A DNA stretch of 64,000 bases, taken from assembly GCA_964621905.1 (NCBI GenBank), contig CAZUNG010000005.1, positions 186,001-250,000 of the forward strand, read 5' to 3'. This stretch comes from Ruminococcus_G sp964621905 (GTDB lineage: Bacteria > Bacillota > Clostridia > Lachnospirales > Lachnospiraceae). A model generated the notes under the pieces. The model made no database searches. It saw only the letters and a program-made list of their open reading frames with translations, and was not told where the DNA came from. Position numbers and translations under genes: made by a program. Below are positions 18,238-26,061 of this stretch, piece after piece (the first letter of the stretch is position 1; every line of letters begins with the position of its first letter).

Positions 18238-19995
18238 ATGAAGAAAAAATATGCAGCACTTATTCTTGGCGTCATGTTGGGAGTTGCAGTGACAGGATGC
18301 TCAAACCATACGGAAACAGGAAAACAGACGACTCAGGCGGAAGAGAGTCATCAGGAAGAAAGTATCACAGGTGAAGTAAAATCGATTGAAGAGAACAGCA
18401 TAACGGTGATCGCGGCGGATCAGGAGGCTTCCGGAGAAGAACAGACGGTTGCGATAGCAGAAGACACGCAGATTACGAGAAATCAGGGACCTGGCGGCAT
18501 GGAGGAAAATAAAGAAGCCCCTGAAAAGCCACAGGGGGATGAGCCGCCGGAAGATGGAGAGAAGCCGGAGGATGGAGAAGTCCCGGAAGGGGAACCGCCG
18601 GAAGATGGAGAGAAGCCGGAGGATGGAGAACTGCCGGCAGGAGGAATGCAGGAAGAAGAGATCACATGGGAGGATATTAAAGAAGGTGATACGGTTGTCA
18701 TTACCCTGGATGCGGACGGCAATGCGGCCAGGATAACCGTCCGTTCCGATGGGATGGGTGAGGCAATGAATCATTCAACAACCGGGAGCATTGCACTGAC
18801 CGGTGTCTACACGGCGGATGGAGAGGACCTATCTTCAGAAGACCAGACATACGCATCCGAAAATGCGAACGAAAACACCGTACTTGTGACAAATGGGGGG
18901 AACCTGACGCTGAGCGGTGCAAAGCTTGCGAAAACCGGCGATACAACCAGCGAAGATGAGAGTAATTTTTATGCGGTCAATGCCGTGGCGGCCGTGACGG
19001 CAGACAGCACGATTACGATCAGTAATACGGAAATCAATTCGGATGCAGAAGGCGCAAATGCCATTTTTGCCACCGGAAGCAATGCCGTGGTCAAAGCTGA
19101 TGATATCACAATCCATACAACCGGAAACTCGTCCAGAGGGCTGGATGCCACGTATGGAGGAACAGTTTCTGCAAGCAATATCAATATTACAACAGAAGGT
19201 GCACACTGCGCGGCACTGGCGACAGACCGTGGCGAAGGAACGATAAAAGCAGTCAATGGAACCGTCAGTACATCAGGGGAAGGATCCCCGTGTATCTACT
19301 CCACGGGTGATATTACTGCGGAAAATATCACAGGAAAGGCGGCGGATGCACAGACGATGGTGATCGAGGGAAAAAATTCCATCACGATCACAGGGTGCGA
19401 TCTGAGCGGCGCCGGCGAGAACGGCGTGATGCTGTATCAAAGTACTTCCGGTGATGCGGACGAAGGAACCAGTGTACTGACTGCCAGAGACAGTACGATC
19501 ACGACAACATCCGATGGCCCGGTGTTTTATGTGACCAATACCGAGGCACAGGTCGACCTGAACAATGTGATTTTAAATTCCAGTTCGGGTGTTCTGATCA
19601 GTGCATCGGGGAACGAGACTAACAATTGGGGAACACCGGGAGACAATGGAGGAGATCTGACATTTTCAGCAGCCAATCAGACCCTTGAGGGAAGTATTTT
19701 ATGTGATGAGATCAGTACGATCAGTTTGAAACTCAGTGACAATACAAAGTTTACCGGAAGCATTGATGCAGACCATACGGGAGAAGTGCAGATTTCGATG
19801 GATGAAGGAAGTACATGGCATGTGACGGGAGATTCCTATGTGTCTGTGATAACAGACAGTGATGAGACGTTATCCAATATCGAATCGAATGGGCATACCG
19901 TCTATTATGACGCGTCAGCAGAAGAAAATGAATGGCTGAATGGACGGACGATAGAACTTGCCGGTGGCGGAAGCCTTACTCCCGCCGGCAATTAA
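18238..19995 (+). CDS. Surface lipoprotein with a probable right-handed beta-helix
   Basis: A 585-residue exported protein: signal peptide with lipobox VTGC, a Glu-rich linker, then ITGEVKSIEENSITVIAAD, a short OB-like strand set. It is interrupted at about residues 83-137 by a Pro/Glu/Asp-rich insertion with an internal 17-residue duplication; the strand set resumes with TWEDIKEGDTVVITLDADGN. From about 180 onward come repeated short strands rich in Thr, Ser, Asn and Gly (GNLTLSGAKLAKTGD, STITISNTEINSDAEG), typical of pectin-lyase-like or adhesin beta-helices. No catalytic residues were recognised. It is probably a cell-surface binding protein; ligand unknown. Confidence 0.72.
   Translation: MKKKYAALILGVMLGVAVTGCSNHTETGKQTTQAEESHQEESITGEVKSIEENSITVIAADQEASGEEQTVAIAEDTQITRNQGPGGMEENKEAPEKPQGDEPPEDGEKPEDGEVPEGEPPEDGEKPEDGELPAGGMQEEEITWEDIKEGDTVVITLDADGNAARITVRSDGMGEAMNHSTTGSIALTGVYTADGEDLSSEDQTYASENANENTVLVTNGGNLTLSGAKLAKTGDTTSEDESNFYAVNAVAAVTADSTITISNTEINSDAEGANAIFATGSNAVVKADDITIHTTGNSSRGLDATYGGTVSASNINITTEGAHCAALATDRGEGTIKAVNGTVSTSGEGSPCIYSTGDITAENITGKAADAQTMVIEGKNSITITGCDLSGAGENGVMLYQSTSGDADEGTSVLTARDSTITTTSDGPVFYVTNTEAQVDLNNVILNSSSGVLISASGNETNNWGTPGDNGGDLTFSAANQTLEGSILCDEISTISLKLSDNTKFTGSIDADHTGEVQISMDEGSTWHVTGDSYVSVITDSDETLSNIESNGHTVYYDASAEENEWLNGRTIELAGGGSLTPAGN
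18541..18642 (+). repeat. Two-copy 51-bp tandem repeat in the lipoprotein gene
   Basis: 18541-18591 and 18592-18642 are in-frame copies; the first 39 bases differ at one position. Each encodes EPPEDGEKPEDGE plus four variable residues. Confidence 0.9.
19958..19991 (+). terminator. Weak hairpin at the end of the lipoprotein gene
   Basis: TTGCCGG pairs with CCGGCAA; only TTAAATTTA follows, so termination would be weak. It overlaps the last codons. Confidence 0.3.
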
Positions 19996-19997
19996 AT

Positions 19998-20219
19998 TTA
20001 TTTCCTGTGTTCTTTCAAGTCGTCGTTTTCTCTGTTGCCTTTCAGATAACGATAGACAAGAATGTATGCATACAGGAGTACCGGGACAGCGACTGTACAG
20101 AAAATGGATGCTTTAAACCATCCGGCTGAATTCGGGCTGTCTGTGACCGCAAAAAACAGGGTCGCCCCGTACATGGACAGAATCAAAACGACACCAAGGA
20201 ACGCAAGAATTCGTTTCAT
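19998..20219 (-). CDS. Small two-helix membrane protein
   Basis: A 73-residue protein of unknown function with two hydrophobic helices (about residues 3-23 and 32-55) and a charged C-terminal tail (GNRENDDLKEHRK). The frame is open to 20258, but ATG 20219 follows an excellent AGAAGGAGGA site, giving the start MKRILAFLGVV. The real start, RBS and sensible topology make it a likely gene. It converges on the lipoprotein gene with a 2-bp gap. Confidence 0.65.
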   Translation of the reverse strand: MKRILAFLGVVLILSMYGATLFFAVTDSPNSAGWFKASIFCTVAVPVLLYAYILVYRYLKGNRENDDLKEHRK

Positions 20220-20271
20220 AAAAAAATCCTCCTTCTGTAAATAATTCTTATTATACATCTTTCTTCTGTAA

Positions 20272-20301
20272 TTGCATAGTCATTTCGGGGTATGCTATAA
20301 T
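20272..20301 (+). promoter_or_regulatory. Promoter of the second NhaC-type antiporter gene
   Basis: TTGCAT (20272-20277) and TATAAT (20296-20301) are 18 bp apart, 37 bp upstream of the start codon. Confidence 0.6.
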
Positions 20302-20338
20302 AAAAAGCAGTACATAAGAAAAATGAAGGGGGATACAA

Positions 20339-21844
20339 ATGTCAGCAACAATATGGTCATTATTGCCGCCCATTGTGGCAATAGCACTCGCACTTATCAC
20401 CAAGGAGGTCTACCTCTCACTGCTGGTCGGAATCTTGACCGGCTCATTGCTGTTCACAAATTTTCATGTGCTGACAGCGGTGGAGACAACCGTCGAAATT
20501 ATGGGTATGAAGATCGGCGACAATGTCAACATCCTGATTTTCCTTGTGCTTCTGGGTATCCTGGTTGCACTCATCACGAAATCAGGTGCATCAAAAGCCT
20601 ATGGGGAATGGGCAACGGCAAGGATAAAGGGGGAACGGGGAGCGCTTCTGGCTACCACGGCTCTCGGGATGCTTATTTTTGTGGATGATTATTTTAACTG
20701 CCTCACAGTCGGTACAGTGATGCGTCCCGTTACGGATAAGTACAAAATCAGCAGAGCAAAACTTGCATATATTATTGATGCGACGGCAGCACCGGTCTGT
20801 ATTATAGCGCCGATATCGAGTTGGGCCGCTGCTGTGGGCTCCTCGCTTCCGGAGAACAGCGGAATCGACGGATTCAGCCTGTTTCTCAGGACCATTCCGT
20901 TTAATCTGTACGCACTGCTCACGATCGTTTTCATGCTGTTTATCATTATCCGGAAGTTTGATTTTGCAGCGATGAAAAGATATAACGAAAAAGTACTGGC
21001 CGAAGGAGAGGAAACGACGGTCGGGTCTGACGAACTGCCGATCATGGGACGGGGAAAGGTGAAAGATCTGATTCTGCCCATCGTTGTGCTGGTGGTACTG
21101 TGCATTTCAGCAATGCTCTATACCGGAGGTATTCTGGAAGGTGCAGACGTAGTAACTGCGTTTGCTAACTGTAATTCGTCCCTGAGCCTTGTGCTCGGAT
21201 CCTTTTTTGCACTCGTCTTTACATTTGTGCTGTATCTTGGAAGAAAAATTTTGACATTTGAAGCATTTTGCGAGAGTTTTGTACAGGGATTCCGTTCCAT
21301 GACGCCGCCTATCATGATCCTTTGTCTGGCGTGGACACTTTCCGGAGTCTGCAGTGCGGATTATATGAACATTGGCGGATACGTGGGAGATCTGGTCGCA
21401 GGAAGTTCACTGGTGGGGATTCTGCTTCCGTGCCTGTTCTTCCTGATCGCCACTGGACTTGCGTTTTCGACGGGAACATCGTGGGGGACGTTCGGCATTC
21501 TGATCCCGATTGCACTTGCAATTATGGGTACCGGTGATGTCTCATCGCTGTCCGTAACCGTTGCGGCAATTCTGGCGGGAGCAGTCTGCGGAGACCATAT
21601 TTCACCGATTTCAGATACGACAATACTTGCTTCGGCAGGGGCGCAGTGTAACCATATTAATCATGTCTCGACGCAGATACCGTATGCACTTCTTGTGGCG
21701 GCATGCTGCTTTGCAGGCTACCTGACGGCGGGGATCGCCGGAAATGGCTGGGCAGGGCTTGTAGTGGGTCTGATTTGCCTTGCAGTGATCCTGGGTGTGA
21801 TTACCGTCAATGAAAGGAACGATGGGGACACCAAAAGTTCATAG
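20339..21844 (+). CDS. NhaC-family Na+/H+ antiporter-like transporter
   Basis: A 501-residue membrane protein with about twelve helices. LGMLIFVDDYFNCLTVGTVM (about residues 115-134) and the ILAGAVCGDHISPISDTTIL block near the C-terminal half are hallmarks of NhaC-type antiporters. AFSTGTSWGTFGILIPIALA is a further conserved block. It is a different subgroup from the antiporter at 15365, being longer and having the DDYFN motif. It has its own promoter and an RBS of GAAGGGGG. Confidence 0.87.
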   Translation: MSATIWSLLPPIVAIALALITKEVYLSLLVGILTGSLLFTNFHVLTAVETTVEIMGMKIGDNVNILIFLVLLGILVALITKSGASKAYGEWATARIKGERGALLATTALGMLIFVDDYFNCLTVGTVMRPVTDKYKISRAKLAYIIDATAAPVCIIAPISSWAAAVGSSLPENSGIDGFSLFLRTIPFNLYALLTIVFMLFIIIRKFDFAAMKRYNEKVLAEGEETTVGSDELPIMGRGKVKDLILPIVVLVVLCISAMLYTGGILEGADVVTAFANCNSSLSLVLGSFFALVFTFVLYLGRKILTFEAFCESFVQGFRSMTPPIMILCLAWTLSGVCSADYMNIGGYVGDLVAGSSLVGILLPCLFFLIATGLAFSTGTSWGTFGILIPIALAIMGTGDVSSLSVTVAAILAGAVCGDHISPISDTTILASAGAQCNHINHVSTQIPYALLVAACCFAGYLTAGIAGNGWAGLVVGLICLAVILGVITVNERNDGDTKSS

Positions 21845-21986
21845 TTTTTAGAAAAAATTTATAGAATATCCGGTTGATATTATGCATAAAAAGGAATACA
21901 GTAGTAGTATTCTATATTAAAGAGTGAAAGAAAACTTTCATCCATCCCGGATGTAAGCCGCAGCAAGTACTGCATGGGAGGAAAGA
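21845..21986 (+). other. Leader region with an inverted repeat and three small hairpins
   Basis: A TTGATA (21874) with TACAGT 17 bp later is a possible promoter. GAATAC/GTATTC (21894-21912) is an inverted repeat. Then come GAAAG/CTTTC, CATCC/GGATG and GCAG/CTGC hairpins just before GGGAGG and the 21987 start. No known riboswitch consensus was recognised. Confidence 0.4.
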
Positions 21987-22388
21987 ATGGGAAAATTACG
22001 AGACAAATTTGCACGGTTCATGATTGGACGGTATGGTGTGGATAATCTTGGCAGGGTACTGGTTTATGCATCGCTGATCCTGTTGGTTTTGTCCATGTTT
22101 ATCCGTTACCGGATTGTATACATACTGGCGATTGCAGTTCTGGCGTATGCATACTTCCGGATATTTTCAAAGAATGTTTCCAGGCGTTATGAAGAGAACA
22201 GAAAGTTTCTGAATCTGAAATATAAGATAAGCGGCAGATTCTCGGCGGTCAAAAGCCAGGGGCAGGATAAAGATCACCGTTATTTTAAATGCCCGGCCTG
22301 TAAACAGAAAGTCCGGGTTCCGAAAGGGAAAGGAAAGATTTCCATCCGCTGTCCGAAATGCCATGCGGAATTTATTAAACGTACATAA
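21987..22388 (+). CDS. Membrane protein with a C-terminal zinc ribbon
   Basis: A 133-residue protein. Two adjacent hydrophobic helices (about residues 22-60) are followed by a basic region and a zinc ribbon: CPACKQKV, then 14 residues on CPKCHAEF, so four cysteines. The ribbon most likely lies in the cytoplasm and acts in protein or nucleic-acid contact. Family not recognised beyond the ribbon. It lies 28 bp before the DUF5685 gene and may be co-transcribed with it and the J-domain protein. Confidence 0.72.
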   Translation: MGKLRDKFARFMIGRYGVDNLGRVLVYASLILLVLSMFIRYRIVYILAIAVLAYAYFRIFSKNVSRRYEENRKFLNLKYKISGRFSAVKSQGQDKDHRYFKCPACKQKVRVPKGKGKISIRCPKCHAEFIKRT

Positions 22389-22416
22389 TAAAGGATGGCA
22401 ATCGTAAAAGAAAACA

Positions 22417-23247
22417 ATGTTTGGATATGTTACGGTCAATAAAGACGAATTAAAAATAAAAGATATGCGGAGATACCAGGCATACTACTGCGGAGTCTGT
22501 CAGGACCTGAAAGATAGGCATGGCATGGCGGCACAGTCAACCCTGACGTATGATATGACGTTTCTTGCGGTACTCCTTACCGGACTCTATGAAGGACCGG
22601 TCAAAGATGAACAATGCAGGTGTATTGTTCATCCGGTGAAAAAGCACTGGTGCCTTCGCAACACCTATACAAGCTATGCAGCGGATATGAATCTGCTGCT
22701 TTGCTATTATAACCTCATGGATGACTGGTTTGATGAGAAAAGAATCATTCCATATACGGTTGCAAAACTGGTACGCTCTGAGTTCAGAAAAGTCTGCGGC
22801 AGATATCCGCGGCAGGCCAGGGCAGTCCGTCTGTATATGAAACGTCTGGGAGAATGTGAACGGGAAAACAGTCAGAATCTGGATCTTGGAGCGGGCCTGA
22901 CCGGCGAACTCTTCGGTGAAGTTCTTGTATATGAAGAGGACATCTGGGCGCCGATACTGCGCAAGCTGGGCTTTTATCTGGGAAAATTCATTTATCTGAT
23001 GGATGCGTACGATGATATTGAGAAAGATAAGAAGACAGGAAACTACAATCCGTGGATGAAGTCAAGCGAACGTGAAGACTTTCTCGCGGAAAGCGAACAG
23101 ATCCTGACCATGATGATGAGTGGATGCGCCAGAGAATTTGAAAAACTTCCGATTGTAGAAAATGTGGACATTTTACGAAATATCCTGTATTCTGGTATTT
23201 GGACAAAATATGATATGTTGAAGAAAAAAGCCAAGGAGAATCATTGA
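22417..23247 (+). CDS. DUF5685-like protein
   Basis: A 276-residue protein I recognise from memory as DUF5685, of unknown function. The N-terminus MFGYVTVNKDELKIKD and the block YYCGVCQDLKDRHG (CxxC) are typical, with further cysteines in QCRCIVHPVKKHWC. The rest is helical, with acidic YLMDAYDDIEKD and YYNLMDDWFDEK segments that resemble the Asp-rich metal sites of isoprenoid-binding folds; that is inference only. Its stop overlaps the start of the J-domain gene (ATGA), so the two are translationally coupled. Confidence 0.75.
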   Translation: MFGYVTVNKDELKIKDMRRYQAYYCGVCQDLKDRHGMAAQSTLTYDMTFLAVLLTGLYEGPVKDEQCRCIVHPVKKHWCLRNTYTSYAADMNLLLCYYNLMDDWFDEKRIIPYTVAKLVRSEFRKVCGRYPRQARAVRLYMKRLGECERENSQNLDLGAGLTGELFGEVLVYEEDIWAPILRKLGFYLGKFIYLMDAYDDIEKDKKTGNYNPWMKSSEREDFLAESEQILTMMMSGCAREFEKLPIVENVDILRNILYSGIWTKYDMLKKKAKENH

Positions 23248-23867
23248 TGTTAGATCCATATAGCGTGCTGGGAATTCCGTCGAGTGCCAGCATGGATGAT
23301 ATAAAGAAAGCGTATCGAAAGCTAAGCCGCACGTATCATCCGGATGCCAATGTAAATAATCCAAATAAGGAACAGGCAGAAGAAAAATTCAAACAGGTAC
23401 AGGAAGCTTACAATCAGATTTTGAAGGAGCGTGAACGCGGGAGCAGTGAATATGACTCTTGGTATGGACGGGATACTCAGAGGACCTCATACGGAAGCGA
23501 TGAAGAGACGATTAAGATGCAGGCGGCAGCCAATTATATCAACAGTCAGCACTATAATGAAGCCATGAATGTGCTGAATGGTATCACAGGCCGCAGCGGT
23601 GACTGGTTTTATCTCCATGCGGTTGCAAATGCAGGCCTTGGAAATAATGTAAGCGCACTGGAAGATGCGAGAGAAGCTCTCCGCAGAGACCCGAATAATA
23701 TGAAGTATCAGACGCTGGTCAATCAGCTTCAGTCCGGCAGTCAGTGGTATGAGAATATGGGAACCGGATACGGATATGAGCGTCCTCAGGCGGGAATGGG
23801 GAACTGCTGCTGGCAGTGCCTGGCAGTCAATCTGTTCTGCAACTGCTGCTGCGGCCGTCCGTGCTGA
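23247..23867 (+). CDS. J-domain protein with a cysteine-rich tail
   Basis: A 206-residue protein. Residues 2-65 are a J-domain (DPYSVLGIPSSASMDDIKKA) with the essential HPD in RTYHPDANV, so it can stimulate an Hsp70. A linker rich in Arg/Ser/Gly leads to TPR-like helices (about residues 90-150). The last 22 residues hold eight cysteines (GNCCWQCLAVNLFCNCCCGR region), suiting metal binding or membrane attachment by acylation. ATG 23247 is chosen over TTG 23244 because it overlaps the previous stop. No glycine/phenylalanine or DnaJ zinc-finger domain is present, so this is not DnaJ itself. Confidence 0.85.
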   Translation: MLDPYSVLGIPSSASMDDIKKAYRKLSRTYHPDANVNNPNKEQAEEKFKQVQEAYNQILKERERGSSEYDSWYGRDTQRTSYGSDEETIKMQAAANYINSQHYNEAMNVLNGITGRSGDWFYLHAVANAGLGNNVSALEDAREALRRDPNNMKYQTLVNQLQSGSQWYENMGTGYGYERPQAGMGNCCWQCLAVNLFCNCCCGRPC

Positions 23868-23898
23868 TGGCAGGCGCATGAAAGAGGGATGAGAGGAT

Positions 23899-24108
23899 AT
23901 GAAGATTCCGGAAAAATGGTCGGGAAAGTTTGTATTTGCAGTACAGACAGCTCTTGTTGTGCTCTACGTGCTGTTTACGTTCTGGCAGGAGATCAGTGAG
24001 AAAAGAAAACGTGCCAGGAAAATGCAGCGTCAGGAAGAAAAAGAAGCAGTCCGCTACACAAAGGCAAAATACCGGGCGAAAAGAAAAAAATTAAAAAAAA
24101 GAAAATAA
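23899..24108 (+). CDS. Small single-pass membrane protein with a basic tail
   Basis: A 69-residue protein of unknown function: one hydrophobic helix (about residues 11-28), then a Lys/Arg-rich helical tail ending KAKYRAKRKKLKKRK that could bind membrane lipid or nucleic acid. It is preceded by a weak GAGAGGAT site 31 bp after the J-domain gene and followed by terminator-like hairpins, which supports it as the last gene of that unit. Confidence 0.5.
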   Translation: MKIPEKWSGKFVFAVQTALVVLYVLFTFWQEISEKRKRARKMQRQEEKEAVRYTKAKYRAKRKKLKKRK

Positions 24109-24120
24109 AGTGTATAAGAA

Positions 24121-24184
24121 ACGCCGATGCGGTCATACTATAAATATCTACAGAGAGATGATCACAACGGCGTGACGTTTTTTT
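24121..24184 (+). terminator. Terminator-like structure after the 23899 gene
   Basis: ACGCCG (24121-24126) pairs with CGGCGT (24168-24173), with GTCAT/ATGAT pairing inside; seven Ts follow at 24178-24184. A further CATTGGA/TCCAATG hairpin lies at 24203-24223. Confidence 0.5.
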
Positions 24185-24266
24185 GCAGATAACCAGGAAA
24201 CACATTGGAATCCCCCTCCAATGGGTGAATGACGAAAGAAAAAAAGAAATACTTATCCTCCCCTTT

Positions 24267-24312
24267 AACCCCCGTGATTGCGGAAACCCCGCAGTTTTCG
24301 GGGGTTTCTTAT
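24267..24312 (+). terminator. Rho-independent terminator upstream of the LacI regulator
   Basis: AACCCCCG pairs with CGGGGGTT around an inner TGCGG/CCGCA stem; a T-rich tract follows. Confidence 0.82.
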
Positions 24313-24325
24313 TTTTTAAAATTAA

Positions 24326-24371
24326 TTAAATCGATTTTACTATAGAATTTTTCCGGGACATCAATTATAAT
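24326..24371 (+). promoter_or_regulatory. Operator and promoter of the LacI-type regulator gene
   Basis: A CG-centred palindrome AAATCGATTT (24328-24337) lies upstream of TATAAT (24366-24371); no good -35 is visible at the usual distance. The same palindrome occurs at the operon promoter at 25975, suggesting autoregulation. Confidence 0.6.
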
Positions 24372-24449
24372 GGGGTTAACAGACAAAAAGGATGACGTGA
24401 ATTACATACCGGAAAGAGAAATATTATGGATAGTGAAGGAAAATGATAT

Positions 24450-25517
24450 ATGCCAAAAAATAAAGTAACGATAAAAGATGTTGCCCGGGAGGCTGAGGTG
24501 AATCCGTCTGTCGTTTCACGCGTGCTCAACAAAGATTCGACGTTAAAAGTCCGCGAGGAAACGAGAGAACGGGTATGGGAGGCGGCAGAAAAGCTGAACT
24601 ACCGCCCAAACAGGACAGCGAAGATGCTGCGCACAAAAAAATCAAGGATGATCGCTGTTCTGATATCAAAATTCAGCGACCTTTATTTTACTACAGTTCT
24701 GGAGGGCATTGTCCGGGTTGCGGAGGAGAGAGGCTATATTATCTCTGTGTTTTCAACAGAAGAAGACAGAAAAAAGGGCAGCGAGTATATCGAAACTGTC
24801 TATGAATACGGTATGGACGGTGCGATTCTGGCTTCCTCCTATGTCGAAGAAGAGACTCTGCAGCAGCTCAAATACTCCAGTGTACCGATGGTTATGCTGC
24901 GCAGAAATCCCAGGGAATATGGGGTGATGGGAGTGCTGGCGGATGAACTGGCGGGGGTATCCATGGCGATGGAACATCTGATTCGGCTGGGGCATCGAAA
25001 AATAGCCCATATATCAGGACAGTTATTTTCGCGTTCTGGACTGAAGCGGTTTGAAGGATACCGGAAAGGGCTGTACGAGAATGGAATTCCTTACCGGGTG
25101 GAGTATGTGCAGGAGTCGGATCAGACGGAGAAGGGCGGCTACAGGGCGATGATGTGCCTATTGGAGCTTGAGGATCCGCCCACTGCCGTATTTGCATTTA
25201 ACGATACGGTGGCGTACGGTGCCATGAGTGCAGTTTGGGACAAAGGACTTCGTATACCGGAGGATATCTCGGTGGTGGGATATGATAACACCATTTTAGC
25301 CGGTCATATGCACCCAAGACTGACGACAGTTGACGGCCGCATGAAAGATATGGGAGTCCTGGGGGCGAAAATGCTGATTGATGTCATTGAGGGAAAAGAA
25401 GAGATCGACAACCAAAAAATGACAGAGAGTGACATTATGATTCAGCCGCTCTTTGTTGTTCGCGAGAGCACAGGAAGAGTGAAGGAGGAGATAACTTTGC
25501 ATGGAGGAAAGCAATGA
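24450..25517 (+). CDS. LacI-family transcriptional regulator
   Basis: A 355-residue regulator. The N-terminal helix-turn-helix is VTIKDVAREAEVNPSVVSRV with hinge helix YRPNRTAKMLRTKKS. It is followed by a periplasmic-binding-protein-like sensor domain (MIAVLISKFSDLYFTTVLEG; AVFAFNDTVAYGAMSA; VVGYDNTILAGHMHPRLTTV), which should bind a sugar or sugar acid. Matching palindromes with central CG lie at its own promoter and before the catabolic operon at 26062, so it probably controls both. Its last four bases overlap the start of the 91-residue protein. Confidence 0.9.
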   Translation: MPKNKVTIKDVAREAEVNPSVVSRVLNKDSTLKVREETRERVWEAAEKLNYRPNRTAKMLRTKKSRMIAVLISKFSDLYFTTVLEGIVRVAEERGYIISVFSTEEDRKKGSEYIETVYEYGMDGAILASSYVEEETLQQLKYSSVPMVMLRRNPREYGVMGVLADELAGVSMAMEHLIRLGHRKIAHISGQLFSRSGLKRFEGYRKGLYENGIPYRVEYVQESDQTEKGGYRAMMCLLELEDPPTAVFAFNDTVAYGAMSAVWDKGLRIPEDISVVGYDNTILAGHMHPRLTTVDGRMKDMGVLGAKMLIDVIEGKEEIDNQKMTESDIMIQPLFVVRESTGRVKEEITLHGGKQ

Positions 25518-25789
25518 ACGCCAGTGAAATTACAGATAAATACAATCACCTGAGGCACTATTTTCGGCAGCACGGCGCTGAGAAAATCATTATATGGAGT
25601 TCCAAAGTAAAGGATGACGGTAAGGGCATGATTCTGGAGATCGCGCTTGACCGGGTCAGAAATCGTGAGAAGCTGGCTCAGGATTTGCAGACTGACTGGA
25701 AGGATGACCGGATACAGATTACATACCTGGAAGACGAAGCTTCCAAAGAGCTGGCTGCTGAGATTGAGGCAGATGGTATGATTCTATAG
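25514..25789 (+). CDS. Small protein, possible degenerate MNT-type nucleotidyltransferase fold
   Basis: A 91-residue protein translationally coupled to the regulator (ATGA overlap). The layout resembles a minimal nucleotidyltransferase of the MNT type: helix, strand KIIIWSS where the family has LFGS, then GMILEIALDR where DIDLAVD would be, a second helix, strand RIQITYLEDE, and the tail ELAAEIEADGMIL, close to the family ending ELRERIEREGVVLY. The Gly-Ser and the catalytic Asp pair are absent, so it should not transfer nucleotides. No MNT/HEPN toxin partner is adjacent. The family assignment is my inference from pattern. Confidence 0.6.
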   Translation: MNASEITDKYNHLRHYFRQHGAEKIIIWSSKVKDDGKGMILEIALDRVRNREKLAQDLQTDWKDDRIQITYLEDEASKELAAEIEADGMIL

Positions 25790-25800
25790 CAGTTTCTAGT

Positions 25801-25837
25801 TAAGGCAGGGAATCAAAAGAGATTCTCTGTCTTTTTT
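25801..25837 (+). terminator. Rho-independent terminator after the regulator pair
   Basis: AAGGCAGGGAATC pairs with GATTCTCTGTCTT (wobbles included), followed by TTTTTT. It separates the regulator unit from the catabolic operon. Confidence 0.88.
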
Positions 25838-25848
25838 GTCACAAAAGG

Positions 25849-25861
25849 AAAAACGTTTTAA
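25849..25861 (+). promoter_or_regulatory. Possible distal LacI-type operator
   Basis: AAAACGTTTT (25850-25859) is a perfect palindrome with central CG, about 125 bp upstream of the main operator. It differs from the main site at the bases next to CG. Confidence 0.4.
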
Positions 25862-25974
25862 CAAACTTGCCAAACAAAAGCCATAGGATAACATATGGTA
25901 AAAAATGTTAATTGTCTTGTGATATCTAACAAAAAAGAGCAGCTGTTTTTCAGCAAATTATAGAAAGTTGATGG

Positions 25975-25988
25975 TTAAATCGATTTAA
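25975..25988 (+). promoter_or_regulatory. Main LacI-type operator of the catabolic operon
   Basis: TTAAATCGATTTAA is a perfect 14-bp palindrome ending 2 bp before the -35 box. The core is identical to the site at the regulator gene. Confidence 0.72.
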
Positions 25989-25990
25989 TG

Positions 25991-26019
25991 TTGACTTGAA
26001 GGTGAGACAAGGGTATTAT
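25991..26019 (+). promoter_or_regulatory. Promoter of the catabolic operon
   Basis: TTGACT (25991-25996) and TATTAT (26014-26019) with an exact 17-bp spacer; the predicted start is near 26026. Confidence 0.75.
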
Positions 26020-26030
26020 TGAAGTAAAGA

Positions 26031-26043
26031 AAAACGATTTAAC
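26031..26043 (+). promoter_or_regulatory. Second LacI-type operator, downstream of the start
   Basis: AAAACGATTTAA is an imperfect copy of the operator (one half-site base changed), placed at about +6 to +18, a classic repression position. Confidence 0.55.
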
Positions 26044-26061
26044 GACAGAAGGAGGAGAAGT

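Noticed and set aside
18301..18774. Minus-strand frames with repeated Arg/Phe or Pro/Ser segments
   Set aside because: They mirror the tandem repeat of the lipoprotein gene; the repetition is not independent evidence of coding.
24109..24449. An extra gene in the 340-bp gap before the LacI regulator
   Set aside because: Only three hairpins, the operator and a -10 box were found; no reading frame with an RBS.
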